64,000 bases of DNA from Chloroflexota bacterium (GCA_021787595.1 JAJYLQ010000006.1:114576-178575), one strand, 5' to 3'. Positions 49,534 to 58,479 are shown, numbered from the stretch's first letter. The notes: generated by a model from the letters alone, not told the origin. Program-made: numbers and translations.

Positions 49534-50814
49534 TTACACTAACAACCTCAATGGCTCTTCCAAATATTTTGCCAGCGACTGCATGAACCTTGCCGCCTCT
49601 GCCCCATCGCTGACGCGGTGATCAACGGAGACAGTGGCTTTCATTCGCCAGCCAACTTTGATCTCACCATTTTCTGCGACCGGCACTTCACGCGCAGAGC
49701 CAACGGCCAGAATCGCAGCTTCGGGCGGATTGATGATCGCCGCAAAATTTTCGACATCATACATACCGAGATTGGAAACAGAAAAGGTCGAACCTTCGAT
49801 ATCTTCCGGCTTGACTTTGCCATCGCGGGCGCGCGCGGCCATCGCTTTGACCTCGCTGGAAATCTGACGCAATGGTTTTTGATCCGTATCTTTACTGACG
49901 ATGGTCATCAAGCCGCCGGTCACTGCAACCGCCACACCGACGTTGACCGCGCCATGTCGCAGAACTTTATCGCCTTGCAAGGCTGAATTCAAATTGGGGA
50001 ATTCGCGCAAGGTCAACGCAACTGCTTTGACGATGAAATCGTTGACCGAAATTTTCTGATCATCCGGCAAATACTCATTGACCTGTTTGCGCAACGCCAT
50101 GAACGCATCCATTTTGTATTCGTGCGAAACATAAAAGTGCGGAACGGTCGTCTTTGATTCTGCCATCCGACGCGCAATGGCTTGACGGAGTTTAGTCGGC
50201 GTGGTCAGTTCGTCGGATGGTCGCATGGCCGGAGCGACGGCGACAAACTGCGCCGAAGGCGCGGGCATACTGCTTTCTGTATACCGCATTCCGCCTGAAA
50301 GCGCGGCTTCGATATCTTTGCGAACGATCCGTCCGCCAGGGCCGGTGCCTTGAACGCGCGAAAGATCAACCTGCGCATCGCGCGCCATCTTCTTCGCCAA
50401 CGGCGAAGCCTTAACGGGACCAACTTGCGGAGCAACAATGGTTTGAATAACGGGAGCCGCTTTCGTCGGAGCGCCGCTCTGATCGGCGAAGCCATGTCGA
50501 AGGGTCTGAGGCGCAACGTCTGCCTTCTGCTTGCTGCCTTCTGCTTTACTGCTTACTGATTCACTGATAACTTCATCCGCCCCGCCAACGATCGCAATCG
50601 GCGCGCCGATGGGAACGACTGCACCTTGATCCACTAAAAGTTTTCGAACGATGCCAGATGCAGAAGACTCAACTTCGACAGTTGCCTTATCCGTTTCGAT
50701 CTCAGCCAACACATCGCCTTTGTTGATGCTCTCGCCTTCGTTCCTCACCCAGCGGACGAGCGTGCCTTCCTGCATATCAAAGCCCAGCTTGGGCATCGTG
50801 ATGGTTTCAGCCAT
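49534..50814 (-). CDS. Dihydrolipoamide acyltransferase (E2) of a 2-oxoacid dehydrogenase complex
   Basis: Core subunit of the complex, passing acetyl or acyl groups from lipoate to CoA. An N-terminal lipoyl domain (about 1-78) carries the lipoylated lysine in AEIETDKATVEVE; a peripheral subunit-binding domain lies at about 135-170 (ASPLAKKMARDAQVDLSRVQ); the catalytic domain has the HRVSDGAEAARFM histidine near the C-terminus. The linker (about 80-130) contains low-complexity repeat-derived residues (SSKAEGSKQKADVA). The start overlaps the E1-beta stop by one base (TAATG). Confidence 0.93.
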   Translation of the reverse strand: MAETITMPKLGFDMQEGTLVRWVRNEGESINKGDVLAEIETDKATVEVESSASGIVRKLLVDQGAVVPIGAPIAIVGGADEVISESVSSKAEGSKQKADVAPQTLRHGFADQSGAPTKAAPVIQTIVAPQVGPVKASPLAKKMARDAQVDLSRVQGTGPGGRIVRKDIEAALSGGMRYTESSMPAPSAQFVAVAPAMRPSDELTTPTKLRQAIARRMAESKTTVPHFYVSHEYKMDAFMALRKQVNEYLPDDQKISVNDFIVKAVALTLREFPNLNSALQGDKVLRHGAVNVGVAVAVTGGLMTIVSKDTDQKPLRQISSEVKAMAARARDGKVKPEDIEGSTFSVSNLGMYDVENFAAIINPPEAAILAVGSAREVPVAENGEIKVGWRMKATVSVDHRVSDGAEAARFMQSLAKYLEEPLRLLV

Positions 50815-51785
50815 TACAACACCTCCTTCACCGCCGTAACGACATCTTCGGCTTGCGGGAGCGCAACCTGTTCGAGCGTGCGATTGTATGGAAGCGGGAC
50901 TTCATCCTGCGCTACGCGCTTGATTGGCGCATCCACGTAATCGAAACATTCTTCGTAAATGCGGCTGGCAATTTCGCTGCCAACGCCGAACGACTTCCAG
51001 CCTTCTTCGACGACCACCGCGCGATTTGTTTTCTTGAACGATTCAAAAACCGGTTCCATGTCGAGCGGACGAAGCGTACGCAGATCAACGATTTCTGCCT
51101 CGACTCCTTCTTTGGCGAGCTCATCCGCGGCCTTCATCGAAATCTCGACGCCTTTCGAATACGTGATAATCGTGACGTCTTTGCCCGGCCGTTGAATTCT
51201 GGATTTTCCAATCGGGATGAGATTCTCGCCGTCCGCGACATCTCCGCGCACCTGATACATCGTTGCATGCTCGATGAAAAGAATCGGGTCATCCGACCGG
51301 ATAGCGGATTTGAGCAATCCCTTGGCGTCTTCCGGCGTTGACGGCGCGACCACTTTCAGCCCGGGGAAGTGCGCGAAGATCGCGTCGGGAGTCTGCGAAT
51401 GGGTTGCGCCAAGCTGACGCCCTCCGCCGCCCACGGTGCGGATCACCAGCGGAAGTTTGAATTGTCCCGCGAACATGTAATGCAGCTTGGCTGCTTCGTT
51501 GACGATGTGATCCATTGCGACGAAAGCAAAGTTGATCGTCATCAATTCCGCGACCGGTCGTTGTCCGACCAGCGCCGCGCCAATGGCCGCGCCGACAATC
51601 CCAGCTTCGGCAATGGGTGTATCGCGCACGCGGTCGCCGCCGAAGTGATCGTAAAAACCTTTGGTCACTGCATACGACCCGCCCCACACGCCGACTTCCT
51701 CGCCCATGATGAACACGGCAGGATCGCGTTCCATTTCTTCCCAGAGTGCCTGCGAGATTGCCTCGCGCATTGTTATTCTAGCCAT
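50814..51785 (-). CDS. pdhB: 2-oxoacid (pyruvate) dehydrogenase E1 beta subunit
   Basis: A 323-residue protein beginning MARITMREAISQALWEEMER. Typical E1-beta motifs are IMGEEVGVWGGSYAVTKGFY, DTPIAEAGIVGAAIGAALVG, PLVIRTVGGGGRQLGATHSQ and the late RLAQDE-like VAQDEVPLPYNRTLE. Together with E1-alpha it binds thiamine diphosphate. The ATG at 51785 is used; the longer frame lies in a repeat. It is coupled to E2 downstream. Confidence 0.93.
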   Translation of the reverse strand: MARITMREAISQALWEEMERDPAVFIMGEEVGVWGGSYAVTKGFYDHFGGDRVRDTPIAEAGIVGAAIGAALVGQRPVAELMTINFAFVAMDHIVNEAAKLHYMFAGQFKLPLVIRTVGGGGRQLGATHSQTPDAIFAHFPGLKVVAPSTPEDAKGLLKSAIRSDDPILFIEHATMYQVRGDVADGENLIPIGKSRIQRPGKDVTIITYSKGVEISMKAADELAKEGVEAEIVDLRTLRPLDMEPVFESFKKTNRAVVVEEGWKSFGVGSEIASRIYEECFDYVDAPIKRVAQDEVPLPYNRTLEQVALPQAEDVVTAVKEVL

Positions 51786-51822
51786 AAGTTCCTCATAAGC
51801 AGAGAGCAGAGAATGGATAATT

Positions 51823-51859
51823 AGAGAATAGTCCTTCAACGGACTACACTCTATTCTCT
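51823..51859. repeat. Intergenic hairpin between E1 alpha and E1 beta genes
   Basis: Arms AGAGAATAG/CTATTCTCT with an inner AGTCC/GGACT stem. It fills the gap between the two E1 genes and may tune their relative expression; no T run follows. Confidence 0.7.
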
Positions 51860-51871
51860 TATCTCTAGCCT

Positions 51872-52828
51872 CTAATCCGCATAAACATCCGCGTACAAAT
51901 CTTCCATCGTCGGTTCAGGAGAAGCCTCGGCAAATTCAACCGCCTTCTGCACTTCATCCATCACCTGTTCGTCAATTTCATCCAAGGGCTTGCCGCTGGC
52001 AATCTTGTTCCCGGCCAGGTACTGGCGATAAATGCCAATCGGGTCCTGCTCTTCCCACTTCCTGACTTCCTCCTGCCTGCGGTAACGTTCGGGGTCGCCC
52101 ATCGAATGCCCGCGATAGCGATACGTTTGGATTTCCAGCAGGAATGGCCCTTTCCCCGAACGGACCGCTTCGATTGCCTTTTGAGCGGCTTCGTAGACTT
52201 TCATCACGTCCATGCCTTCGACACATTCATTCGGCATATCGTAGCCGCGCGCCTTCATCGCAATCGAGGAGACCGCGGAGGCGCGATCCACTGCGGTGCC
52301 CATGCCGTACTTGTTATTCTCACAGACCCACAGCACGGGTAGTTTCCAAACCTTGCTCATGTTCAATGCTTCGTGGAAAAATCCAATGTTCGTCGCCCCG
52401 TCGCCAAACATGCAAATCGTGACATTATTTCGATTGCCATATTTATCGCCAAGCGCCATGCCGGTCGCGATCGGCAGATGCGCGCCGACGATGGCATGTC
52501 CACCCCAAAAATTTTTCTGCGGATCGGCCATGTGCATCGAGCCGCCTTTGCCGTGCGAAACGCCGGTGGCCTTGCCAAGCAGCTCGGCCACCACTTCATT
52601 GACCGGGATGCCGCAATTGATCGCGACGCCGTGGTCGCGGTAGGCGGTGATGACGCGGTCGTTCGGCTGCCGCGCCGCGATCAGTCCGGTCGAGACGGCT
52701 TCCTGTCCGATGTACAGGTGCATGAATCCGCCGATCTTGCCCTGCTGATACAGTTCCGCGCCGCGTTCCTCGGTGCGGCGAATCAAAACCATCTGATGAT
52801 AGAGTTCTAGATGTTCCTTCTTATTCAT
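51872..52828 (-). CDS. pdhA: 2-oxoacid (pyruvate) dehydrogenase E1 alpha subunit
   Basis: A 318-residue TPP-binding subunit. The TPP motif is MFGDGATNIGFFHEALNMSK with WVCENNKYGMGTAV; other markers are GFMHLYIGQEAVSTG, TAYRDHG, GKGGSMHMADP and the phosphorylation-loop-like TYRYRGHSMGDPERYR. It heads the operon E1a-E1b-E2. Pyruvate is the most likely substrate; branched-chain or acetoin dehydrogenase cannot be excluded. No E3 gene lies in the window. ATG 52828 follows GGGAG. Confidence 0.93.
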   Translation of the reverse strand: MNKKEHLELYHQMVLIRRTEERGAELYQQGKIGGFMHLYIGQEAVSTGLIAARQPNDRVITAYRDHGVAINCGIPVNEVVAELLGKATGVSHGKGGSMHMADPQKNFWGGHAIVGAHLPIATGMALGDKYGNRNNVTICMFGDGATNIGFFHEALNMSKVWKLPVLWVCENNKYGMGTAVDRASAVSSIAMKARGYDMPNECVEGMDVMKVYEAAQKAIEAVRSGKGPFLLEIQTYRYRGHSMGDPERYRRQEEVRKWEEQDPIGIYRQYLAGNKIASGKPLDEIDEQVMDEVQKAVEFAEASPEPTMEDLYADVYAD

Positions 52829-52868
52829 TGGGTCTCCCTTGAGTTGTTGAAACAACACAACACCGGAG

Positions 52869-53284
52869 GATATCCTGCGTTGTGCTGAATTCGTTCCAAA
52901 CGCGCGATTATATCAGACTTTTTTAGTCCAATTCCAAAACGTGAGAGCTTTTGACGGGGTAAAACCCGCTAAAACGGCCGCATGGATTGGCTCACAGGCG
53001 GACAGGCGGGCAGGCGGGCGAGGCCAAGCATCTCGTCAAATAACTGGCTGACCCGGCAAAACGCGAACAAGCCGCGCGTGGTTTTATTCAATAATGAGCG
53101 ATGCGTGGCCCGCGCTTCAGGAATTAGCCGCTTCATGCGCAAATCGAGAGATGGCAGCGCTGGCAAAGCAAGCAATCCAAACTACGCAAGTCTAAAACAC
53201 TTTGCGTTCTGTTATACTTTGCGTCAGTACTTTCAAAGGCATTTAGAGTTATCAATTCCAAATTTACTTTATAGGAGAGCTGAT
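52869..53284. other. Intergenic region
   Basis: About 415 bp between pdhA and a membrane-protein gene. It contains short CAGGCGGG repeats near 53000. A TATACT box at 53213-53218 may belong to the downstream gene. No gene or RNA was recognised. Confidence 0.5.
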
Positions 53285-53788
53285 ATGAATTACCTGATAA
53301 TTGTTCTTCGACTGATTCACATCCTGGGCGGCGTGTTCTGGGTCGGCGGTTCGATCATCCTTAGCTTCTTTATTTCACCGGCCGTTGCAGCAACAGCCGA
53401 TGCCGGGCAGAAGTTCATGGCATATCTTATAAACCAGGCCAAGCTCACATTAAGAATTACAGCTGCGGCGATTTTGACGGTTCTTGCGGGAGCCTGGCTT
53501 TATTGGATCGACTCCGGCGGCCTGACCTCCGGCTGGACAACGTCGGCAACCGGCTGGGGCTTCGGCATCGGCGGCGTCTTCGCAATCGTCGGGCTTATCT
53601 TTGGCGCGCTCGTTGGTAAAAATGTCGGCCTGCTGGGCAAGATGACATCACAGATTCAGGGCAAGCCAACATCAGAACAAATGGCACAGATTCAAGCCGC
53701 CCAAAAACAATTGAGATTTGTAGCTCCAGCCAGCACCCTTGCGCTGATCCTGTCGCTGGTCTGCATGGCGACTGCCCGCTATTGGTGA
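53285..53788 (+). CDS. Four-helix integral membrane protein (CopD/DUF2269-like)
   Basis: A 167-residue protein with four predicted membrane helices. The opening RLIHILGGVFWVGGSIILSF, with His and Gly in the first helix, and the final ALILSLVCMATARYW resemble the CopD/DUF2269 type of membrane proteins. A cytoplasmic loop is rich in Gln (SQIQGKPTSEQMAQIQAAQK). AGGAG precedes the ATG, and the longer frame from 52982 is not supported. Function unknown; a heme- or metal-related role is only a guess from the family resemblance. Confidence 0.8.
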   Translation: MNYLIIVLRLIHILGGVFWVGGSIILSFFISPAVAATADAGQKFMAYLINQAKLTLRITAAAILTVLAGAWLYWIDSGGLTSGWTTSATGWGFGIGGVFAIVGLIFGALVGKNVGLLGKMTSQIQGKPTSEQMAQIQAAQKQLRFVAPASTLALILSLVCMATARYW

Positions 53789-53797
53789 TCCTAAAAA

Positions 53798-53827
53798 AAA
53801 TTGCCCCGCTGATTCGCGGGACAATTT
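53798..53827. terminator. Bidirectional terminator
   Basis: AAATTG-C-CCCGC / GCGGG-A-CAATTT stem with A and T tracts outside, between convergent genes ending at 53788 and 53828. Confidence 0.88.
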
Positions 53828-54043
53828 CTATTTTGATCTTTTCCTCGAAGACGGCCGTTTTGTTTTAACAGGCTGCTTTGACTTCGGGGCCGGCTCTTCA
53901 GGCTTTGGAGCGGAAGATTCTGTTTTCTGGCGGCCCGTCAACGCGCCAACAATGACTACCAATAAAAGGAACGCCAGCAAAACATAAAACAACCACACTA
54001 AACTTGTATTCGGCGCTTCCTGTAAAAAAGACATCGCGAGCAT
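53828..54043 (-). CDS. Small single-pass membrane protein with a basic tail
   Basis: A 71-residue protein with one membrane helix (TSLVWLFYVLLAFLLLVVIV) and a tail rich in Lys, Pro and Ser (SAPKPEEPAPKSKQPVKTKR). GGAGGAGG lies seven bases before the ATG, so translation is likely. Not recognised; such proteins occur near secretion and envelope genes, but no function is assigned. Confidence 0.7.
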   Translation of the reverse strand: MLAMSFLQEAPNTSLVWLFYVLLAFLLLVVIVGALTGRQKTESSAPKPEEPAPKSKQPVKTKRPSSRKRSK

Positions 54044-54124
54044 TGGATCGCCTCCTCCGGATGAATTTTTCTACTTATACGTGAAAAATTATCAGATGTC
54101 AATTCAACGCGGGAAGCAATGCCT

Positions 54125-54682
54125 TTATCCCATCCAAACGGTCCGGTCTTCAAACCCCGGACGTACCGCGTTATCCGGCTGCATCGCCGGATAGCCAATA
54201 TACAAAAATCCGATCACATGCTGACCCTCATCAAAACCAAGAAATCGTTTTACAGCCGGTTCCCTGGCCGCATCGCCCGTGCGCCAATAAGCGCCCAGGC
54301 CCAATCCGTGCGCAGCCAGCAAAATATTCTCGCAAGCCGCAGCCGCCGCGCAAATACTTTCGATTTCGATCACCTTTGTTTCACCTGGTTTATCCACTCC
54401 AACTGCGATCAACACCGGTGAGCGCAATGGCTTGGCGCGTTCCTTGTCCAGCGCCTCTGGCTTCACATCGGGAAACTTTTTATGAAAAACTTCTGCCATC
54501 ACATCGCCCAATCTTTCGCGCGCTTTACCTGTCAGCACCACAAAGCGCCACGGGCGGACCTTGTAATGATTCGGCGCTTGAACTCCGGCAGACAACAATT
54601 TTTCAATTAACTCGTGCGGCACCGCGTCCGGCTTGACTTGCGAAACCATGTGCCGCGTCTGAATTGCATCCAAAACGTCCAT
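54125..54682 (-). CDS. Nitroreductase family protein
   Basis: A 185-residue FMN-dependent oxidoreductase. Family features are MDVLDAIQTRHMVSQVKPDA with LLSAGVQAPNHYKVRPWRFV, the middle SICAAAAACENILLAAHGLG, and the C-terminal FLGFDEGQHVIGFLYIGYP. Members reduce nitroaromatics, quinones or flavins; the natural substrate is unknown. The ATG at 54682 has GAGGAG upstream. The gene is divergent from the deacetylase gene, with 76 bp between starts. Confidence 0.93.
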   Translation of the reverse strand: MDVLDAIQTRHMVSQVKPDAVPHELIEKLLSAGVQAPNHYKVRPWRFVVLTGKARERLGDVMAEVFHKKFPDVKPEALDKERAKPLRSPVLIAVGVDKPGETKVIEIESICAAAAACENILLAAHGLGLGAYWRTGDAAREPAVKRFLGFDEGQHVIGFLYIGYPAMQPDNAVRPGFEDRTVWMG

Positions 54683-54746
54683 GTGTTCTCCTCGAAACAA
54701 AAATCCTGACGCACAAAAGTCTATCAAGTCCATATATGAATTTCGT

Positions 54747-54752
54747 TATAAT
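54747..54752 (+). promoter_or_regulatory. -10 box of a probably leaderless promoter
   Basis: TATAAT ends six bases before the ATG at 54759, so transcription would start at or next to the start codon. No convincing -35 or Shine-Dalgarno sequence is seen. Confidence 0.5.
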
Positions 54753-54758
54753 GTCGGA

Positions 54759-55802
54759 ATGAAAATCTTTTCTTCGGAAGCGCATCGCCGCCACGACCCG
54801 CCATTCGAAGTGTTCGACGGCGGCAGGCGCGTGCCGTATCTTGAGACTCCGGCGCGCATGGAGTGCATCTTGTCGGCGCTTCGAAAAACGAATTGGGCGG
54901 ATATCCAGGAACCGGCGGATTTTGGACTCGATCCGATTCTGGCCGTCCACGATTCTGATTACCTGAACTTCCTCGCCTCGGCCTGGGAAGAATGGCAGGC
55001 TTCCGTTTCCGAATCTGATTCCGCATCTGACAAATCCGCGCTTCTGCCCGCAACCTTCGCGCTTCGACGGCAGCCGCATAAGCCAAAATCGTTACTGGGA
55101 CGCGCCGGTTATCACATGATGGATTTATCCGCAGCGATCGTTGATGGCACTTATGAAGCCTCCTTGTCTTCTGCAAATTGCGCTCTATCCGGAACGCGAG
55201 CCATTCTCGAAGGCGAGCGCGCCGCCTTTGCATTATGCCGCCCGCCGGGGCACCACGCGGGTAAAGATTACGCGGCAGGATATTGTTTTATAAACAACGC
55301 GGCGGTTGCAGCGAATTGGCTCTCATCGAAAGCCAAGGTCGCTGTATTGGATATTGACTATCACGCAGGGAACGGCACGCAGGACATTTTTTATGACCGC
55401 TCCGATGTGTTGACCATTTCCATTCACGCCGATCCCGCATACGAATATCCGTATTACACGGGTTATGAAGATGAAACCGGCACTGGAAAAGGAAAAGGGA
55501 TTCATCATAACTTCCCTCTCCCCGCCGGAACGGATGACGCGCAATATCTGTCAACGCTGGAAATGGCAATCAGCACAGTCGAAAAATTTCAACCAAAGTA
55601 CTTGGTCGTTTCCGCTGGCATGGACATTTATGATGGCGATCCACTGGGGACATTCAAGATCACGCGGCCAGGCATTCGAGAAATTGGAAACAAAATTGCA
55701 GGCCTCAGATTGCCAACATTGTTTGTAATGGAAGGCGGTTATAATCACGAAACTTTGGGCGACAACGTATGTACATTGCTGGAGCCGTCCGCGAAAAACT
55801 GA
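54759..55802 (+). CDS. Histone deacetylase-family (acetylpolyamine amidohydrolase-like) protein
   Basis: A 347-residue zinc amidohydrolase. The active site includes RPPGHHAGKDYAAGYCFINN (two catalytic His), the zinc ligands of VLDIDYHAGNGTQDIFYDR, SAGMDIYDGDPLG, and the transition-state tyrosine in MEGGYNHETLGDN. Bacterial members deacetylate polyamines, acetoin-related or protein lysines. The presence of speDE in this window makes a polyamine substrate attractive but unproven. Its stop overlaps the next start (TGATG). Confidence 0.93.
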   Translation: MKIFSSEAHRRHDPPFEVFDGGRRVPYLETPARMECILSALRKTNWADIQEPADFGLDPILAVHDSDYLNFLASAWEEWQASVSESDSASDKSALLPATFALRRQPHKPKSLLGRAGYHMMDLSAAIVDGTYEASLSSANCALSGTRAILEGERAAFALCRPPGHHAGKDYAAGYCFINNAAVAANWLSSKAKVAVLDIDYHAGNGTQDIFYDRSDVLTISIHADPAYEYPYYTGYEDETGTGKGKGIHHNFPLPAGTDDAQYLSTLEMAISTVEKFQPKYLVVSAGMDIYDGDPLGTFKITRPGIREIGNKIAGLRLPTLFVMEGGYNHETLGDNVCTLLEPSAKN

Positions 55803-57226
55803 TGAATACTAAAAATGCAAATAGCCGGTATGATGCCTGGTTTGCTCTGGCACTGGCTCTTCCCGCACTGATCGTTTTGGCAACACACGCCTATCTCGGC
55901 AGCATGAGCCGTTTCCTGGCCGATGATTACTGCGTGGCTTATTATGCGAATCGGTTCGGGTTTCTGCGCTCCATCTGGTATTGGTACATCAACTGGAGCG
56001 GAAGCTTCTCGACCAGCATGGCAGATTGGTTACTGGTCATCATCCGCTCGAATGGTATTCCATTTGTTGCTCCCGTCGTAATCATCCTTTGGCTGGTCGT
56101 TACCATATTTGCCATTTATCTTTTTCTTCCACGGGCTTCCTCCCACACACTACGCGCCGCCAGCGCTGTAATGTTGAGCGCCACGACCATCTTTGCCATC
56201 CTTCTAATCAGCCCGGATGTGCCGCAATCCTTGTACTGGTGGACGGGAATGCGCGCATATACACTTCCCCTTATCGTTTCGACTCTTTATGCTGGCTTGT
56301 ATCAGTGGCTATGCAGGATCCCGAAGAAGGGAAACGTTTTTCTATGGAGCATACTCGGATTCGGGATTATCTTCGTAAACGGCGGCTTTAGTGAGACCTT
56401 CACTCCCGTTCAATTCGTCTTCTTCGTATCTGTCATGGTGTTGGCCCTGCGGACAAAGAAACTGGATTTCCGTGAAGGGCCTTTCCGTTTTCTGCTCGCT
56501 GGTCTCTTTGGAAGTTTCATTTCCTTGATCGTTATGGTAGCGGCGCCAGGAAATGCAGTTCGGCAATCCTACTTCAAACCTCCGCCGGGACTTTTGGGAA
56601 TCCTGCGCATCAGTTTCGATGCCTTTCTTGCATTTCTAATAAACCTGCTCAAATATCCTGCGCTAGCCAGCGGAATGCTTGGGCTGTTGGCGGCATCCAT
56701 TTGGATTGGGTCTAGATTCCGCCTGGCCAGCAAAATAAAAACATGGCTCATTCCCGTGATCGTTGTGGTTGGGCTCGGATTCGCCTTTGGCTGTTTTATT
56801 CCAGCTGCCTGGGGATTATCAAGCGCTCCGCCGCCCCGCAATTTGATTATTCCCAGTTTCTTTCTGACGGTGAGCTGGATGCTCGCCGGATTCCTCTGCG
56901 GCATTTGGTTTGGCTCGCTTTCGATTTCCCCTTCCAGATTTGGAGTTCAGACGATTCTGCTTCTCAGTTCCTTTCTGCTTCTTGGATATTCCGGGCTGAG
57001 CAATACGTTCCACCTCTATTCCACCCGAAAAGCTCACATGGATTATGCCAGCAAGTGGACAATGGTTAATCGGCAAATCATACAAGCCAGGCAGGCAGGA
57101 AATACAGTCGTCCACATTCCCTCCATGGACAGCTGGACCTCACTCGATAAACCAAACAACAATCCGAAGTTCTGGCTGAATCAGTGTTACAGCAAATACT
57201 ACGGCATCCAAGTATTAAGCCCCTGA
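55802..57226 (+). CDS. Polytopic membrane protein (DUF6056-like)
   Basis: A 474-residue protein with about eleven membrane segments. The first outside loop has SRFLADDYCVAYYANRFG, an acidic DDYC motif, and NWSGSFSTSMADW, similar to the GT-C-fold/DUF6056 proteins that resemble lipid-linked glycosyltransferases. The acidic motif in the first loop would be the catalytic site by analogy. A soluble C-terminus (AGNTVVHIPSMDSWTSLDKP) follows the last helix. It is translationally coupled to the deacetylase gene (TGATG). Function not established. Confidence 0.75.
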   Translation: MNTKNANSRYDAWFALALALPALIVLATHAYLGSMSRFLADDYCVAYYANRFGFLRSIWYWYINWSGSFSTSMADWLLVIIRSNGIPFVAPVVIILWLVVTIFAIYLFLPRASSHTLRAASAVMLSATTIFAILLISPDVPQSLYWWTGMRAYTLPLIVSTLYAGLYQWLCRIPKKGNVFLWSILGFGIIFVNGGFSETFTPVQFVFFVSVMVLALRTKKLDFREGPFRFLLAGLFGSFISLIVMVAAPGNAVRQSYFKPPPGLLGILRISFDAFLAFLINLLKYPALASGMLGLLAASIWIGSRFRLASKIKTWLIPVIVVVGLGFAFGCFIPAAWGLSSAPPPRNLIIPSFFLTVSWMLAGFLCGIWFGSLSISPSRFGVQTILLLSSFLLLGYSGLSNTFHLYSTRKAHMDYASKWTMVNRQIIQARQAGNTVVHIPSMDSWTSLDKPNNNPKFWLNQCYSKYYGIQVLSP

Positions 57227-57240
57227 CGGCGGCCTTCTTG

Positions 57241-58479
57241 CTAGCTTCGCGCATGAACAGCAACCAAGGTCACGTCATCATCCTGAGGCGCGCCGCTTTG
57301 ATAAGTTTTCAGCGCGTCGAACAACCGGTCGCAGACTTCCTGGCCGGAATGCCCGGCAAGAGTTGCAAGGGTTTGCTTGATGCGCTCGAGGCCGAAGGGA
57401 ACGCCATTCGGATTGCGGCAATCCGTCATCCCGTCCGTGAATAAAAGAAGCGTGCTGCCCGGCCTGAGTCCGACGGATCGTTCATCCAGCGTGATCTTAT
57501 CCCACAAACCAAGCGACATGCCTGGACCATGCGGAATGCGCTCCACGAATCCATCCGGATTCAGGATCAGTGGAGGTTCGTGACCTGCCCGCGCATAAGC
57601 AAATTCGCCGGTCGTCGAATTTAGAATTCCATATAAAGCCGTGACGAATTGCGCGGACTTTTCAAGGTGCGTCACGTGATGGTTGACCAATCTCAGCACT
57701 TCGCCGGCATTCCTGCCGGTATCCGCTTCAGCCATGATAAGCGCATGTGCGCGTGCCATGAAAAGCGCAGACGGAACACCTTTATCTGCAACATCGCCGA
57801 TCACAACACCGGTCTGGTTTTTGTCAAGCGCAAACACATCGTAAAAATCGCCGCCGACTTGCCGGGCCGGTAAGATGCGCGCGCCAAAATCGAACCCTTC
57901 GACGGAGGGCAAAACGTCCGGCAGGATGCTCAATTGAATATCGGCAGCCACTTTAAGTTCCCGTTCGAGGCGTTCCTTCTCGATCAATTGATCCTGCGCG
58001 GCTTTCAATTCATTGTACGCCGCCTGGAGCGCATGATTCTTTTCGGTCAGGTCGCGGAAGGCGGCATCGTTCGTCGCGTCGAGGCGCTGACTCAAAATGC
58101 TGACCATTGCGTACGCGATCACCGGCCAACGCTGCAGCACCTGCGTGAATTTGACGCGGCCCATCACCCACACGCGGGACTGAACTTTTGCGCGGACGGT
58201 TGCTGTCCGCCTGCCATCCGGCAATATCAGCCCCATCTCGCCAACGTATTCGCCCGGCCCGCAAGTGCGCAGCAACAGCTCATCCGGCGTTCCAGCTGCC
58301 AGCGCGATCTCCAGCGCGCCGTCCCTGACCACATAAAGCTTATCGCCCGGATCGCCATCCCGAAATAAATATTGACCCGGCTCATACGTTTCAACGGGCA
58401 ATTCGTCAACCATTTTGATCAAGTCAGAAGGGGGAACATCCTGAAACAACGGTATCGTTAGAAATACTGACTCATCCAT
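57241..58479 (-). CDS. Cyclic-nucleotide-binding PP2C (SpoIIE/RsbU-type) serine phosphatase
   Basis: A 412-residue signalling phosphatase. Residues 1-125 form a CRP-like cNMP-binding domain (FRDGDPGDKLYVVRDGALEI; GPGEYVGEMGLILPDGRRTA). A coiled coil (KNHALQAAYNELKAAQDQLI) links to a PP2C domain (about 165-410) with metal aspartates in ARQVGGDFYDVF, VIGDVADKGVPSAL, LLFTDGMTDC and the final APQDDDVTLV. RsbU-type enzymes act on STAS anti-anti-sigma proteins; a STAS/SpoIIAA-like protein is encoded nearby at 59847-60209. Confidence 0.92.
   Translation of the reverse strand: MDESVFLTIPLFQDVPPSDLIKMVDELPVETYEPGQYLFRDGDPGDKLYVVRDGALEIALAAGTPDELLLRTCGPGEYVGEMGLILPDGRRTATVRAKVQSRVWVMGRVKFTQVLQRWPVIAYAMVSILSQRLDATNDAAFRDLTEKNHALQAAYNELKAAQDQLIEKERLERELKVAADIQLSILPDVLPSVEGFDFGARILPARQVGGDFYDVFALDKNQTGVVIGDVADKGVPSALFMARAHALIMAEADTGRNAGEVLRLVNHHVTHLEKSAQFVTALYGILNSTTGEFAYARAGHEPPLILNPDGFVERIPHGPGMSLGLWDKITLDERSVGLRPGSTLLLFTDGMTDCRNPNGVPFGLERIKQTLATLAGHSGQEVCDRLFDALKTYQSGAPQDDDVTLVAVHARS

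Noticed and set aside
52982..53284. N-terminal extension of the four-helix membrane protein
   Set aside because: The extension is Arg/Asn-rich without family similarity, while the ATG at 53285 has AGGAG and a clean first membrane helix.
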